A stretch of DNA of 40,037 nucleotides from positions 1-40,037 of the forward strand of contig DBKT01000007.1 of assembly GCA_002297365.1 (NCBI GenBank), written 5' to 3'. The position numbers and the translations under genes are program-made. This DNA comes from Caryophanales bacterium UBA743. GTDB taxonomy: Bacteria; Bacillota_I; Bacilli_A; RFN20; CAG-826. Position 1 is the first letter of the stretch; each line of letters begins with the position of its first letter. This document shows positions 15,647-24,518 of the stretch, in pieces. The notes beneath the pieces are model-generated. The model saw only the letters and a list, made by a program, of their open reading frames with translations. It had not been told where the DNA came from and searched no databases.

Positions 15647-16423
15647 ATGTTCACAACACATGAAATTCTCCTTTGTTTAGCTTTGAAATACAAAGGAAAC
15701 TGGGATGAGATCTATCAAGCCATCCGCAATAAAAAACGCATTACCGAGGAAGAGGGCAAAAACCTTTTGTCTTCTTATAAAAGCGATGCCAAAGTCGTCG
15801 TTATCACCGACCCGGATTATCCTGAGGCCCTAAAGAAGATTTACCGTCCGCCTTTTGTCCTTTTTTATTACGGAGATTTTTCTTCAATAAAAAGCCAAAA
15901 ACACTGTGTTTCTTATGTTGGCAGCAGGGACTCTTCCGCATATGGGGAAAAGATGGCGAAAGAAATTGCCTCAGGATTGGCCGAAAAAGGATATGTCATC
16001 GTTTCGGGAATGGCAAAAGGCATTGATGGGGTTGCCACAAAAGCCGCCTTGGACGCTGGAGGAAGGGCGGTGGGGATCCTTGGCTCGGGTATTGACGTCT
16101 GCTATCCCAATTCAAACGAAGATATCTATAAAAGGCTAAAGACAGAGGGACTCTTGCTTTCGGAATATCCGGAGGAAGTCTCGCCGAACAAAGAAAACTT
16201 CCCAGCGAGAAATCGCCTTATTGCCGGATTAAGCGAAGTGGTTGTTGTTGGCGAAGCGGATCGGCATTCCGGGACACTTATTACCGTTAACTATGCTTTA
16301 GAAGGAGGAAAAGAAGTCGCTTGCCTTCCTTACCCAGCCGATCAGGATAGCGCTTGCAACCTTTTAATAAAAGACGGAGCAACTCTTGTTACCTCAGCGG
16401 AAGACGTCATAGAAATGCTTTAA
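15647..16423 (+). CDS. dprA: DNA processing protein DprA (Smf)
   Basis: DprA binds incoming single-stranded DNA and loads RecA during natural transformation, and is also widespread in non-competent bacteria. The Rossmann-like Smf domain is complete: YVGSRDSSAYG, VIVSGMAKGIDGVA, GSGIDVCYP, FPARNRLIAGLS, and HSGTLITVNYALEGGKEVACLP. The start at 15647 is preceded by AAGGGAG at eight bases; an in-frame GTG at 15629 lies upstream of that site and was rejected. The protein has 258 residues, without the C-terminal winged-helix domain of longer DprA proteins. No other competence genes are in the window. Confidence 0.93.
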   Translation: MFTTHEILLCLALKYKGNWDEIYQAIRNKKRITEEEGKNLLSSYKSDAKVVVITDPDYPEALKKIYRPPFVLFYYGDFSSIKSQKHCVSYVGSRDSSAYGEKMAKEIASGLAEKGYVIVSGMAKGIDGVATKAALDAGGRAVGILGSGIDVCYPNSNEDIYKRLKTEGLLLSEYPEEVSPNKENFPARNRLIAGLSEVVVVGEADRHSGTLITVNYALEGGKEVACLPYPADQDSACNLLIKDGATLVTSAEDVIEML

Positions 16424-16440
16424 AAAAATTTTTGATCGCT

Positions 16441-16461
16441 TATAAATAAATCTTATTTATA
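16441..16461. repeat. AT-rich palindrome between dprA and topA
   Basis: A perfect 9-base inverted repeat (TATAAATAA / TTATTTATA) surrounds a 3-base centre. No T run follows, so it is a poor terminator. It lies about 26 bases upstream of the topA -35 and may be a protein binding site or a supercoiling-sensitive element. Confidence 0.4.
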
Positions 16462-16486
16462 TAGGCAATGAGGGATTTTTATTCCT

Positions 16487-16515
16487 TTGACAAACGTTTT
16501 TATCGTCACTAATAT
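16487..16515 (+). promoter_or_regulatory. Promoter of topA-trmFO-xerC
   Basis: A consensus TTGACA (16487-16492) is followed after 17 bases by TAATAT (16510-16515). Transcription would start near 16522, with AGGAGG (16531-16536) seven bases before the ATG. It is one of the best promoter and ribosome-site combinations in the window. Confidence 0.8.
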
Positions 16516-16543
16516 GTTGTGCCGTAAATAAGGAGGGAATCTC

Positions 16544-18691
16544 ATGAAACTTGTTATCGTCGAATCTCCAAATAAATGCTCAACCATTTCTCAATATCTT
16601 GGGAAAGGATATAAAGTCATCGCTTCAAAGGGCCATATTCGTGACCTTTCGACAAAAGGCAAAGGCGGTTTGGGGATTGATGTCGAACATGATTTCACTC
16701 CCGATTTCATCATCCCTAAAAGCAAACTCCAGACCGTTAAGATGCTTAAAAGCGAAGCGGCCAAAGCCGATGAAGTCATCCTTGCAAGCGATCCTGATCG
16801 CGAAGGAGAGGCCATCTCCTGGCATTTAGCTAGCGTCTTAGGCTTAGATGTCGCCAAGACAAAACGTCTCGTTTTCCATGAAATCACCAAACCGGTGATT
16901 GAAGCTGCCATTGAGAACCCTTCCCATATCAATATGGATCTCGTTTATTCGCAAGAAACGAGAAGGATGTATGACCGTATCATAGGATTTAAGCTTTCCT
17001 CGCTTTTAAAACAAAAAATGGGCGCCATTTCGGCTGGACGCGTTCAATCTGCAACTCTTCGCCTTGTTGTTGACAATGATGATGAAATCAAAGCCTTTGT
17101 CCCTCAGGAATATTGGACTATTGACGTCACGCTTGATTTGGGGGACGGAAAAACCATCGTTGTCAATCTCGATAAAATCGACGGAAAGAATGCGGAAATC
17201 CATAGTAAAGAAGAAGCGGAAGCTATTCTCGCTCGCATTGGGAAAGAAATGAAAATCGTTTCTCTTACTTCAGCGAAAAAGAAAACGTATCCTAAATTCC
17301 CGTTTTCCACCTCAACCATGCAACAAGAGGCTTATAACCGCTATAAATTTTCCACTAGCATCACGCAAAGCATCGCTCAAAAGCTCTATGAAGGCTTAGA
17401 GATCGATGGCGAGCACGTTGGCTTAATCACTTATTTGAGAACGGACTCCACGCGTCTTTCCAAAGAATTCATTTTCGGAGACGCAAAACCGTTCATCGAG
17501 AAGGAATTCGGAAAAGAATATATTGGCAATTTGAGCAACCATTCCGATTCGGAAAAGAGCAAAACCATCCAAGATGCTCATGAAGGCATCCGTCCAACAT
17601 CTACTTTAAGGACGCCTGATATGGTTGCAAAATATGTCACCAAGGAAGAGGCAAAACTTTATCGTTTGATTTATGATCGCGCGATCGCTTCTTTGATGGC
17701 TCCGAAAGAGGAAGAGATTACAACCGCTCTTTGGGAGAGCGATGGTTTGACGTTCAAAGCAACGGGGAACCGCACTCTTTTTAAGGGATATACGGCTATT
17801 TATGGTGAATTCGAGGACGACGAAAGCAAGAAATTGCCAGAACTTGATCAAAATAAAGTTTATTCCGTTTTAAAAGTGGACCCAGAGCAAAAGTTCACCA
17901 AAGGGCCTGCGCGCTTTACCGAGGCAAAGCTCGTTCGTTCGATGGAAGAGAAGGGCATCGGTCGTCCATCCACATACGCTTCTACCATCAAGACCCTTTT
18001 GACAAGGAAGTACATCACCGCCAAAGCAGGCGTTATCACGCCTACTGAAGAGGGCATCCGCACTACAAAAGTCTTGGAGAAATACTTCCCTGAGATTGTC
18101 TCTACAAGCTATACAGCCAATATGGAAACAACTCTCGACAAGATCGAAGAAGGAAGCGAAACACGTTTGAAAGCCATGAACGATTTCTATTATCCTTTTA
18201 TGAAAAAATTCGAAGAGGTGCGCAATGCCATGTGGAAAGACGCGGATGAGCCAACCGGGAAAAATTGTCCTCTTTGCGGAGCCCCTCTTGTTTACAAGAA
18301 GAGCAAATACGGTCGTTTTATTGGCTGCTCTAACTACCCAGCGTGCAAATACGTTGAAAAAGAGCCCGCCAAGGAAACGGGAGAAATGTGTCCGGTGTGC
18401 GGAAAACCTCTTGTTGTTCGCAAGAATCGTAGAGGCCAAGAATTCATTGCCTGCTCAGACTATCCAAAGTGCACCTATATCAAAGAAGATGAAAATGCGG
18501 CTAAGAAACCCATTAATAAAAAAACCTATACTGAAGAAGATTATGTCAAAGAATGCCCATCCTGCCATAAGGGCCACCTTGTTATCAAACATGGCAAGCG
18601 AGTGGATTTCTTAGGTTGCACCAATTTCCCTAAATGCCGTTACGTTGAATGGCTCCCGAAAGAAAACAAAGATAAAGATAAAAAGGAATGA
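16544..18691 (+). CDS. topA: DNA topoisomerase I
   Basis: TopA relaxes negative supercoils. The Toprim domain has VIVESPNKC and LASDPDREGEAISWHL; the active-site tyrosine is Y297 in GLITYLRTDSTRLS. Further family motifs are SAGRVQSATLRL and RFTEAKLVRSMEEKGIGRPSTYA. The C-terminus carries three Cys4 zinc fingers (CPLCG...GCSNYPACKY, CPVCG...ACSDYPKCTY, CPSCH...GCTNFPKCRY) and a lysine-rich tail. The 715-residue length is usual for Firmicutes. Its stop overlaps the trmFO start (ATGA). The order dprA-topA-trmFO-xerC is conserved in Bacilli. Confidence 0.97.
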   Translation: MKLVIVESPNKCSTISQYLGKGYKVIASKGHIRDLSTKGKGGLGIDVEHDFTPDFIIPKSKLQTVKMLKSEAAKADEVILASDPDREGEAISWHLASVLGLDVAKTKRLVFHEITKPVIEAAIENPSHINMDLVYSQETRRMYDRIIGFKLSSLLKQKMGAISAGRVQSATLRLVVDNDDEIKAFVPQEYWTIDVTLDLGDGKTIVVNLDKIDGKNAEIHSKEEAEAILARIGKEMKIVSLTSAKKKTYPKFPFSTSTMQQEAYNRYKFSTSITQSIAQKLYEGLEIDGEHVGLITYLRTDSTRLSKEFIFGDAKPFIEKEFGKEYIGNLSNHSDSEKSKTIQDAHEGIRPTSTLRTPDMVAKYVTKEEAKLYRLIYDRAIASLMAPKEEEITTALWESDGLTFKATGNRTLFKGYTAIYGEFEDDESKKLPELDQNKVYSVLKVDPEQKFTKGPARFTEAKLVRSMEEKGIGRPSTYASTIKTLLTRKYITAKAGVITPTEEGIRTTKVLEKYFPEIVSTSYTANMETTLDKIEEGSETRLKAMNDFYYPFMKKFEEVRNAMWKDADEPTGKNCPLCGAPLVYKKSKYGRFIGCSNYPACKYVEKEPAKETGEMCPVCGKPLVVRKNRRGQEFIACSDYPKCTYIKEDENAAKKPINKKTYTEEDYVKECPSCHKGHLVIKHGKRVDFLGCTNFPKCRYVEWLPKENKDKDKKE

Positions 18692-19977
18692 AAAACTTCG
18701 TTAATGTCATCGGCGCTGGTCTCGCTGGGAGCGAGGCTGCTTTCTATCTTTTAAACAAAGGAGTTGAGGTTCATCTTTATGAACGCCGTCCTGAATATGA
18801 TGATCATGCTCATCTGACCCCTCTTTTCGGGGAACTTGTTTGCTCCAATTCCTTAAAGTCCAAACAACTAACCAACTGCTGCGGACTTTTGAAAGAGGAA
18901 ATGAGCAAAATGTCATCTCTTATGATGGAAGCTTCCTCCCATAGTGAGGTTCCAGGGGGGAACGCTTTGGCTGTTGATCGCGATATCTTTGCGAAATACA
19001 TTACGGAAAGACTTCGGTCTTACCCTCATTTGAAAATCATTCATGAGGAAGTTTCCCGCCTTCCGGAAGATGAGATTACGATTCTGGCAACAGGCCCATT
19101 AACAAATGGGGCCTTATTGGAGAAACTAGGGGAGATTGTTGGAAAAAAGAATCTCTCTTTCTTTGACGCTTCGGCACCGATTGTCGCAAAGGATTCCATT
19201 GATTTTAGCAAAGCCTATTACAAATCCCGCTTTGAGCAAGGGGATTCCTCTTACATTAATTGCCCTTTCACAAAAGAAGAATATTATCATTTTGTAAATG
19301 AGCTTCTTCATGCCGAAAAAGCCTTGCTTCATGAATTCGACACCCATTATTTCGAAGGGTGCCTTCCTGTTGAAGTCATTGCCTCAAGAGGAATGGAAAC
19401 CTTGCGTCATGGCCCATTAAAACCTTTTGGCCTTTCCACAGAGGAACATCCTCGTCCTTATGCCGTCTGTCAATTAAGGCAAGACACAAAACTCGGCGAT
19501 TATTATAATCTTGTAGGCTTCCAGACCAATTTAACGTATCCAGAACAGAAACGCGTTTTTTCCATGATCCCCGGATTAGAAAAGGCTCGCTTTGTCCGTT
19601 ATGGTTTGATGCATCGCAATAGCTATATTGACGCACCAGCCGCTTTGAAGGAAGACTTAAGCCTAAAAAACAAAGAGAACGTTTTCATCGCTGGGCAATT
19701 ATCTGGCGTCGAAGGATACGTCGAATCTGCGGCAATGGGGATCATTGCTGGAATAAACTCTTATAGGAAATTAAAAGAGTTGCCCTTCATTCCTCTTTCT
19801 CGTGATAGCGTCACTGGCGCTTTGATCGATTATATTTGCCATGCAAACGAAAAGAATTTTGCTCCGATGAACGCCTCTTGGGTTCTTTTCCCCAATTCTA
19901 AAAAAGATCGTCGCCAAGAGACTATCGATAAAGCTTTAGAGACGATACAATCGTATTGGAAGAGCGTGAATGAATGA
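18688..19977 (+). CDS. trmFO: Folate/FAD-dependent tRNA m5U54 methyltransferase TrmFO
   Basis: TrmFO makes ribothymidine at position 54 of the tRNA T loop using methylenetetrahydrofolate and FADH2. The FAD-binding motif VIGAGLAGSEAA (7-18) opens the protein, followed by ELVCSNSLKS with the functional cysteine C52. Other family segments are FDASAPIVAKDSID, HGPLKPFGL, GFQTNLTYPEQKRVF and GVEGYVESAAMGI. The 429-residue length is normal. It overlaps topA and xerC by four bases each. Confidence 0.96.
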   Translation: MKNFVNVIGAGLAGSEAAFYLLNKGVEVHLYERRPEYDDHAHLTPLFGELVCSNSLKSKQLTNCCGLLKEEMSKMSSLMMEASSHSEVPGGNALAVDRDIFAKYITERLRSYPHLKIIHEEVSRLPEDEITILATGPLTNGALLEKLGEIVGKKNLSFFDASAPIVAKDSIDFSKAYYKSRFEQGDSSYINCPFTKEEYYHFVNELLHAEKALLHEFDTHYFEGCLPVEVIASRGMETLRHGPLKPFGLSTEEHPRPYAVCQLRQDTKLGDYYNLVGFQTNLTYPEQKRVFSMIPGLEKARFVRYGLMHRNSYIDAPAALKEDLSLKNKENVFIAGQLSGVEGYVESAAMGIIAGINSYRKLKELPFIPLSRDSVTGALIDYICHANEKNFAPMNASWVLFPNSKKDRRQETIDKALETIQSYWKSVNE

Positions 19978-20888
19978 ACCGTGTTGAAAGGGAATTTTTG
20001 GATTCTTTAATCGCCAAACGCTATTCGGAACATACCTTGTCTTCCTATCAAAGCGATTTGGATTTCTTTTTTGACTACCTAAATCAAGAAGGCGTTCTTA
20101 TGGACAAGGTTGACCGTCTTATTATCCGTGATTTTGAATCTTCCCAATTGGAAAAAGGAGTGGGAGCAAGGTCACTTCAAAGAAGGATGTCCGCCTGCAG
20201 GCAATTCTATGCTTTCATGCAAAGGAAAGGCTATATTCTAAACAATCCTTTTCGAATGGCGAAAGCCCCAAAGAAACCCGTCCGTTATCCTGATACCCTT
20301 ACTACAGAACAAGTGACATCTCTTCTTAATGAAAACGCGAAAAGAAAAGATTATTTCGCTCTGCGCGATCAAGCGATATTGGAACTCATGTACGCTTCAG
20401 GAATGCGGGCTTCGGAAGTCGTTTCCTTTAAAACGAGAAACATTGATTTTCGCTCAAGAATGGTGAGAATCTTCGGCAAAGGGGACAAAGAAAGGCTTGT
20501 GCCTCTTTCTAAAACGGCCGTCCTGATCATGCAAGAGTACATGAAAAAGCAACGTCCTGAGCTTTTAGGAAAACATAAAAGCTCAAAACCAGCGGATGCT
20601 TTTTTCCTAAACGAAAGAGGGGAGAATCTCACTGTCAGGGGCTTAGAATACATTCTTCGGCAAATAGAAAACAAAACGGGTTTTTACTATGGGCTTCACC
20701 CCCATATTCTCAGACATACTTTCGCAACAACCTTGCTGGACAATGGCGCTGATTTGCGTTTGATCCAAGAATTGCTTGGGCACTCTTCTTTAAATACGAC
20801 TCAGGTTTATACGCATGTCTCAACCAAGAGCATGAAAGAACAATATAAAAACTATTTTCCTAGGCAAGGAAAGAAAAGGGATGAATAA
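19974..20888 (+). CDS. xerC: Tyrosine recombinase XerC
   Basis: This 304-residue tyrosine recombinase resolves chromosome dimers at dif with a XerD partner. The SAM-like N-terminal DNA-binding domain covers about residues 1-90. The catalytic set is complete: R145 (GMRASE), K169 (FGKGDKER), H244 and R247 (HPHILRH), H270 (LLGHSSL) and Y279 (TTQVYTH). Its place directly after trmFO is the usual one for xerC (codV) in Firmicutes, which is why I call XerC and not XerD. The hslVU-codY genes that follow in Bacillus are absent. No dif site was identified. Confidence 0.93.
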   Translation: MNRVEREFLDSLIAKRYSEHTLSSYQSDLDFFFDYLNQEGVLMDKVDRLIIRDFESSQLEKGVGARSLQRRMSACRQFYAFMQRKGYILNNPFRMAKAPKKPVRYPDTLTTEQVTSLLNENAKRKDYFALRDQAILELMYASGMRASEVVSFKTRNIDFRSRMVRIFGKGDKERLVPLSKTAVLIMQEYMKKQRPELLGKHKSSKPADAFFLNERGENLTVRGLEYILRQIENKTGFYYGLHPHILRHTFATTLLDNGADLRLIQELLGHSSLNTTQVYTHVSTKSMKEQYKNYFPRQGKKRDE

Positions 20889-20915
20889 AGGCCATCCTCG
20901 AAGAGAATTGCCGCT

Positions 20916-20943
20916 TTGTATTGTTTCTCTTAAGGTGTATAAT
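20916..20943 (+). promoter_or_regulatory. Promoter of rpsB-tsf
   Basis: TTGTAT (20916-20921) and TATAAT (20938-20943) are separated by 16 bases. Transcription would begin near 20950, giving an untranslated leader of about 140 bases, long enough for a regulatory RNA structure. Confidence 0.7.
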
Positions 20944-20949
20944 CTCTAA

Positions 20950-21098
20950 CGGCCTTTCTTAATCGAAAGCGCTTATACGCACCTCGCGGATCGAACGCCG
21001 TGTTCCTTGACGGGCGAAATAGCTTAAAAAACGTCATGGTGGTCAGTTCCTTGAAACGGGGGAGGCTAAAACAAATGGAGGTCACTAAAATGAGTGAC
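20950..21098 (+). promoter_or_regulatory. Long rpsB leader with start-codon hairpin
   Basis: The leader is followed by a 6-base-pair hairpin, GTCACT (21081-21086) with AGTGAC (21093-21098), that places the ATG at 21090 in its loop and abuts the Shine-Dalgarno GGAGG (21077-21081). Such a structure could control initiation, for example by S2 feedback. This is inference from sequence symmetry; I do not recognise the whole leader. Confidence 0.4.
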
Positions 21099-22127
21099 GA
21101 AGAAACAAAATTAGAAGCCGCTCCAGCAGAAGCGGCAGCAGCTGATGCTGCAACCCCAGAAGATGCCATGGCAGCCATTATCAGAGATCCAAACGCTCCG
21201 ATTATGACCATGAGAAAACTTCTTGAAGCCGGTGTTCATTTCGGACATCAAACGAGAAGATGGAACCCAAAAATGGGTAAATTCATCTATGGCGCAAGAA
21301 ATGGCATCTACCTCATCGATATGGGCAAAACCGTTGACCAGGTCAATGTTGCTTACGCTAAGCTCAAGAGCATTGTTGACGAAGGCGGCAAAGTCCTCTT
21401 TGTCGGCACCAAAGAAAGCGCCAAACAAATCGTTGTTGATGAAGCGACCCGTTCTGGCTCCTTCTATATCGCCAATCGTTGGTTAGGAGGAACCCTCACC
21501 AACTTCCGTACTATTCTTGGCCGTACCAAGAGATTAAAAGAGCTTGAGGAAATGGAAGCGAATGGCGATTTTGACAAACTTCCTAAAAAAGAAGTCGCTC
21601 TCTTAAAGAAAGATTTAGAGAAGCTCTCCCGTAACTTGGAAGGCATCAAAGAGATGAGACGTTTGCCACAAGCTGTCATCGTTGATGACCCAACCGTGGA
21701 GCACAACGCCATCGAAGAAGCGCGCAAACTCCGTATTCCAACCTTTGCTATCTGCGATACCTCTGATGATCCAGACATCGTGAATTTCCCGATTCCATCT
21801 AATAACGATGCCCCAACCGCTTTGAAACTCTTACTTGGCGTTTTGGCCGATGCTGTTGTTGAATCCAAGGGCGGAATCACCGAATTCGCTTATGTGAAAG
21901 ATCAAGCAGAAGAAGCGACAATGAAAGATGCTGTCCGTGCCGCAGATATTGCCAACGAGCAACGTAAAGCCGCTATCCGTGCCCAAAAACAAGCTCGTGA
22001 AGAGCGCTTCAAAAAGATGCAAGCCGAACGTAATGCTCGTTTCGCAGAGAGAAAAGCCGCTGCTCAAGGCGATAAAGAAGCCCCTAAAGCGGAAGAAAAA
22101 GCTGCTGATCAACCCAAAGCAGCCTAA
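21090..22127 (+). CDS. rpsB: 30S ribosomal protein S2
   Basis: S2 binds late to the 30S subunit near the 16S rRNA 3' region. The family core starts at MRKLLEAGVHFGHQTRRWNPKM and continues with FIYGARNGIYLIDMGKT, ANRWLGGTLTNFRTI and the PTFAICDTSDDPDIVNFPIPSNNDA segment. I start at the ATG at 21090, eight bases after GGAGG, giving 345 residues. This adds about 38 acidic, alanine-rich residues before the normal S2 start, plus a basic then acidic/alanine-rich tail at the C-terminus. An upstream in-frame GTG at 21000 was rejected. tsf follows 15 bases later. Confidence 0.95.
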   Translation: MSDEETKLEAAPAEAAAADAATPEDAMAAIIRDPNAPIMTMRKLLEAGVHFGHQTRRWNPKMGKFIYGARNGIYLIDMGKTVDQVNVAYAKLKSIVDEGGKVLFVGTKESAKQIVVDEATRSGSFYIANRWLGGTLTNFRTILGRTKRLKELEEMEANGDFDKLPKKEVALLKKDLEKLSRNLEGIKEMRRLPQAVIVDDPTVEHNAIEEARKLRIPTFAICDTSDDPDIVNFPIPSNNDAPTALKLLLGVLADAVVESKGGITEFAYVKDQAEEATMKDAVRAADIANEQRKAAIRAQKQAREERFKKMQAERNARFAERKAAAQGDKEAPKAEEKAADQPKAA

Positions 22128-22142
22128 TGAAAGGAAAACATT

Positions 22143-22973
22143 ATGGCAGATCAAAACACCATTGCTGCAATCAAAACGCTTCGTGACCGTACTGGCGCAG
22201 GCATGATGGATTGCAAGAAAGCCTTAGAAGCCACTGGATACGATATCGAAAAGTCCATTGACTATCTCCGTGAAAAAGGCATCGCCAAACAAGCTAAACG
22301 TGCTGGACGTACTGCTGCTGAAGGCTTGGCCCTTGTGAAAGCAGAAGGCAATAAAGCCGCTTTGATCGAAGTCAATTGCGAGACCGACTTTGTCTCGGCT
22401 TCCGATAAATTCCAAGAATATGCTCAATTCGTTTTGAATTATGTCTTAGAAAACGAACCAGCAAGCATTGAGGCTGCCCGCGAGGGAACTCTCACCATGC
22501 ATGACACGGTTGCTCTTGCCACTGGTGAAAAGACGGAATTCCGCCGTATGGCTCTTCTTCATAAAGAAGATGGCCAGGGATTTGGAACTTACATCCATCA
22601 AAAAGGCCGTATCGCCGTTTGCGTTCTCTTAGCGAAAGAAGACGAGGAATTTGCCCACCATCTTGCTATGCACATTGCTGACTCCGGCGCTATCTATGTG
22701 AATCTCGAAGATGTTCCGGCAAGCGAAAGAGAAAGAGAACTCGGCATCGCAAAAGCAGAAGTCGCTGCCGACGAAAAGCTTCAGAACAAACCTCAGCAAG
22801 TTAAAGACCAAATTGCTGAAAAGAAAGTCGACAAAGCCTTATCTCAATATTGCTTACTCAAACAAAAATTCTTGCTTGACCCATCTAAGAGCGTTGAGCA
22901 AGTCTTGGCTGAAAAAGGCAATAAAGTCATCTCCTTTGTCCGCTATCAAGTCGGCGAAGGTCTTACCGCTTAA
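22143..22973 (+). CDS. tsf: Elongation factor Ts
   Basis: EF-Ts recycles EF-Tu by nucleotide exchange. The N-terminal UBA-like domain is clear (IKTLRDRTGAGMMDCKKALEATGYDIEKSIDYLREKG), followed by the signature VEVNCETDFV-like segment IEVNCETDFVSASDKF and the core HIADSGAIYVNLEDVP. The 276-residue length is normal. AAAGGAAAA upstream of the ATG serves as the ribosome binding site. It is co-transcribed with rpsB and closed by a terminator. Confidence 0.97.
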   Translation: MADQNTIAAIKTLRDRTGAGMMDCKKALEATGYDIEKSIDYLREKGIAKQAKRAGRTAAEGLALVKAEGNKAALIEVNCETDFVSASDKFQEYAQFVLNYVLENEPASIEAAREGTLTMHDTVALATGEKTEFRRMALLHKEDGQGFGTYIHQKGRIAVCVLLAKEDEEFAHHLAMHIADSGAIYVNLEDVPASERERELGIAKAEVAADEKLQNKPQQVKDQIAEKKVDKALSQYCLLKQKFLLDPSKSVEQVLAEKGNKVISFVRYQVGEGLTA

Positions 22974-22987
22974 TTCATTGAAACAAG

Positions 22988-23014
22988 AGGATGTCCTTAA
23001 GGGCATCCTTTTTT
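22988..23014 (+). terminator. Terminator after rpsB-tsf
   Basis: A 9-base-pair stem (AGGATGTCC / GGGCATCCT, one T-G pair) with loop TTAA is followed by six T (23009-23014). Confidence 0.92.
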
Positions 23015-23038
23015 CATACCAAAATAAGCCTGTTTTTG

Positions 23039-23044
23039 TATAAT
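23039..23044 (+). promoter_or_regulatory. -10 box of pyrH, leaderless arrangement
   Basis: A perfect TATAAT ends seven bases before the pyrH ATG at 23052, so transcription would start at or next to the A of the start codon. No Shine-Dalgarno sequence is present. No good -35 is visible. The tsf terminator lies just upstream, so pyrH needs its own promoter. Confidence 0.6.
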
Positions 23045-23051
23045 ATTCAAT

Positions 23052-23780
23052 ATGGAAGAAAAAACTATTTATAAACGAATTGTCTTAAAAGTCTCCGGCG
23101 AGGCTTTAGAAAACGAAAACGACCATTCCATCTATGATGAGAAGAAACTTAAAGATATCGCAAGCGTTATTAAAAACGCTCGTGATCTTGGCGTTCAAAT
23201 TGGCGTTGTCGTCGGGGCAGGCAATATTTGGCGCGGACGTCTTGCCGATAAGGTTGGCATAGAGCGCTCCACGGCTGATTATATGGGGATGCTTGGCACT
23301 ATTATGAATGCCTTGGCCCTTCAAAGCGCCTTGGAGAGCCAGAACGTTCCAACGCGAGTCATGTCTGCTATCAATGTTCCGCAAGTTTGCGAGCCTTACA
23401 TCCGAAGAAAAGCGCTTGCTCATCTTGATGATGACATGGTCATCATTTTCGCCGGAGGCACAGGAAATCCCTACTTCACAACGGATTCTTGCGCCACTCT
23501 AAGAGCCCTTGAAATTAATGCTGATTCCATTATCATGGGAAAGAACGGCGTTGAAGGGGTCTATGATTCCGACCCAAGAAAGAATCCGCATGCCAGATTA
23601 TTGACAAAACTGACTTATGGCGAAGTAATGAGCAAAAAGCTTGCCGTTATGGATTTAACGGCAGTGGCTATGCTAGCGGATTCTGAAGTGAAGATTCATG
23701 TTTTCAATATGAATGATCCAAACAGCCTCATTGAAGTTTTAAAAGGAAAAGAAATCGGTTCCACGATAGAAAAGGAGTAA
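23052..23780 (+). CDS. pyrH: UMP kinase
   Basis: PyrH phosphorylates UMP to UDP for pyrimidine nucleotide supply. The amino-acid-kinase fold motifs are visible: KRIVLKVSGEAL, GVVVGAGNIWRG, ADYMGMLGTIMNALALQ, FAGGTGNPYFTTDSCATLRA, and NGVEGVYDSDPRKNP. The 242-residue length is standard. It is followed by frr after four bases, with AAGGAG at its 3' end, the conserved pyrH-frr pair. The start is the only ATG fitting the family N-terminus, and it lacks a ribosome binding site. Confidence 0.97.
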   Translation: MEEKTIYKRIVLKVSGEALENENDHSIYDEKKLKDIASVIKNARDLGVQIGVVVGAGNIWRGRLADKVGIERSTADYMGMLGTIMNALALQSALESQNVPTRVMSAINVPQVCEPYIRRKALAHLDDDMVIIFAGGTGNPYFTTDSCATLRALEINADSIIMGKNGVEGVYDSDPRKNPHARLLTKLTYGEVMSKKLAVMDLTAVAMLADSEVKIHVFNMNDPNSLIEVLKGKEIGSTIEKE

Positions 23781-23784
23781 ATAT

Positions 23785-24330
23785 ATGGACGCATTGGTGA
23801 ACGAAGCTAAAGGACAAATGGAAAAAACCATTGACGCTTTTAAAGGAAGATTGAACAAATTAAGAACGGGTCGCGCAAACCCTCAAATGCTTGACGGCAT
23901 TAAATGCGATTACTATGGGGATAAGATGGATATCAGCTCTCTTTGCTCCATTTCTATGCCAGAGCCAAGACAATTATTGATCAAGCCTTATTCCCGTGAA
24001 GATCTTAAGAGCATCGCTTCAGCGATTGCCGCCGCCAATCTTGGCATTAACCCTCAAGTGGAAGCCAGCGATATCCGCATTATCGTTCCGCCTCTTACAG
24101 AAGACGTCAGAAAACAAATCGCCAAAGAAGCGAAAGGCATAGCAGACGAAACCAAAGTAAACATTCGTAACATTCGCCGCGATTATATGGATCTTTTGAA
24201 AGCAGACGACACCATGAGCGATGATTATAAGGATCGCGTTGAGGAAGATATTCAAAAAGTTGTCACGGAATCCAACAAAAAAGTAGATGACATCCTTGCG
24301 GAAAAGCAAAAAGAAGTCATGACAATTTGA
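23785..24330 (+). CDS. frr: Ribosome recycling factor
   Basis: RRF splits post-termination ribosomes with EF-G. The 181-residue protein shows the conserved LNKLRTGRANPQMLDGI start, DYYGDKMDISSLCSISMPEPRQLLI, PYSREDLKSI and the helical end with VNIRNIRRDYMDLLK and DDRVEEDIQK-like segments. AAGGAG nine bases upstream of the ATG overlaps the pyrH stop region. A strong terminator follows. Confidence 0.97.
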   Translation: MDALVNEAKGQMEKTIDAFKGRLNKLRTGRANPQMLDGIKCDYYGDKMDISSLCSISMPEPRQLLIKPYSREDLKSIASAIAAANLGINPQVEASDIRIIVPPLTEDVRKQIAKEAKGIADETKVNIRNIRRDYMDLLKADDTMSDDYKDRVEEDIQKVVTESNKKVDDILAEKQKEVMTI

Positions 24331-24380
24331 TCCTTAATAAAAAAGAAGGAAGTAAACATAACTCCATAGGAGAATTCAAA

Positions 24381-24414
24381 GAAAGGCGTAGAAAGGACTA
24401 CGTCTTTCTTTTTT
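24381..24414 (+). terminator. Terminator after pyrH-frr, possibly bidirectional
   Basis: An 11-base-pair stem (24381-24391 with 24398-24408, one G-T pair) with a 6-base loop is followed by six T (24409-24414). Read on the minus strand the same stem is followed by TTTGAATT, so it might also stop transcription of the convergent aldo/keto reductase gene. Confidence 0.88.
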
Positions 24415-24518
24415 GCTGTTGTTGGTTTGAATCGCCTTTGTTAATCGCTATGGTCTATTTCGTAAGAAAAATCGTTTGTCACGTAACAATATGATTTGGC
24501 GAAATCAAAGAAAAAAAT

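Noticed and set aside
16424..16461. Terminator for dprA
   Set aside because: The only symmetric element (16441-16461) is all A/T and lacks a following T run, so it does not qualify as an intrinsic terminator.
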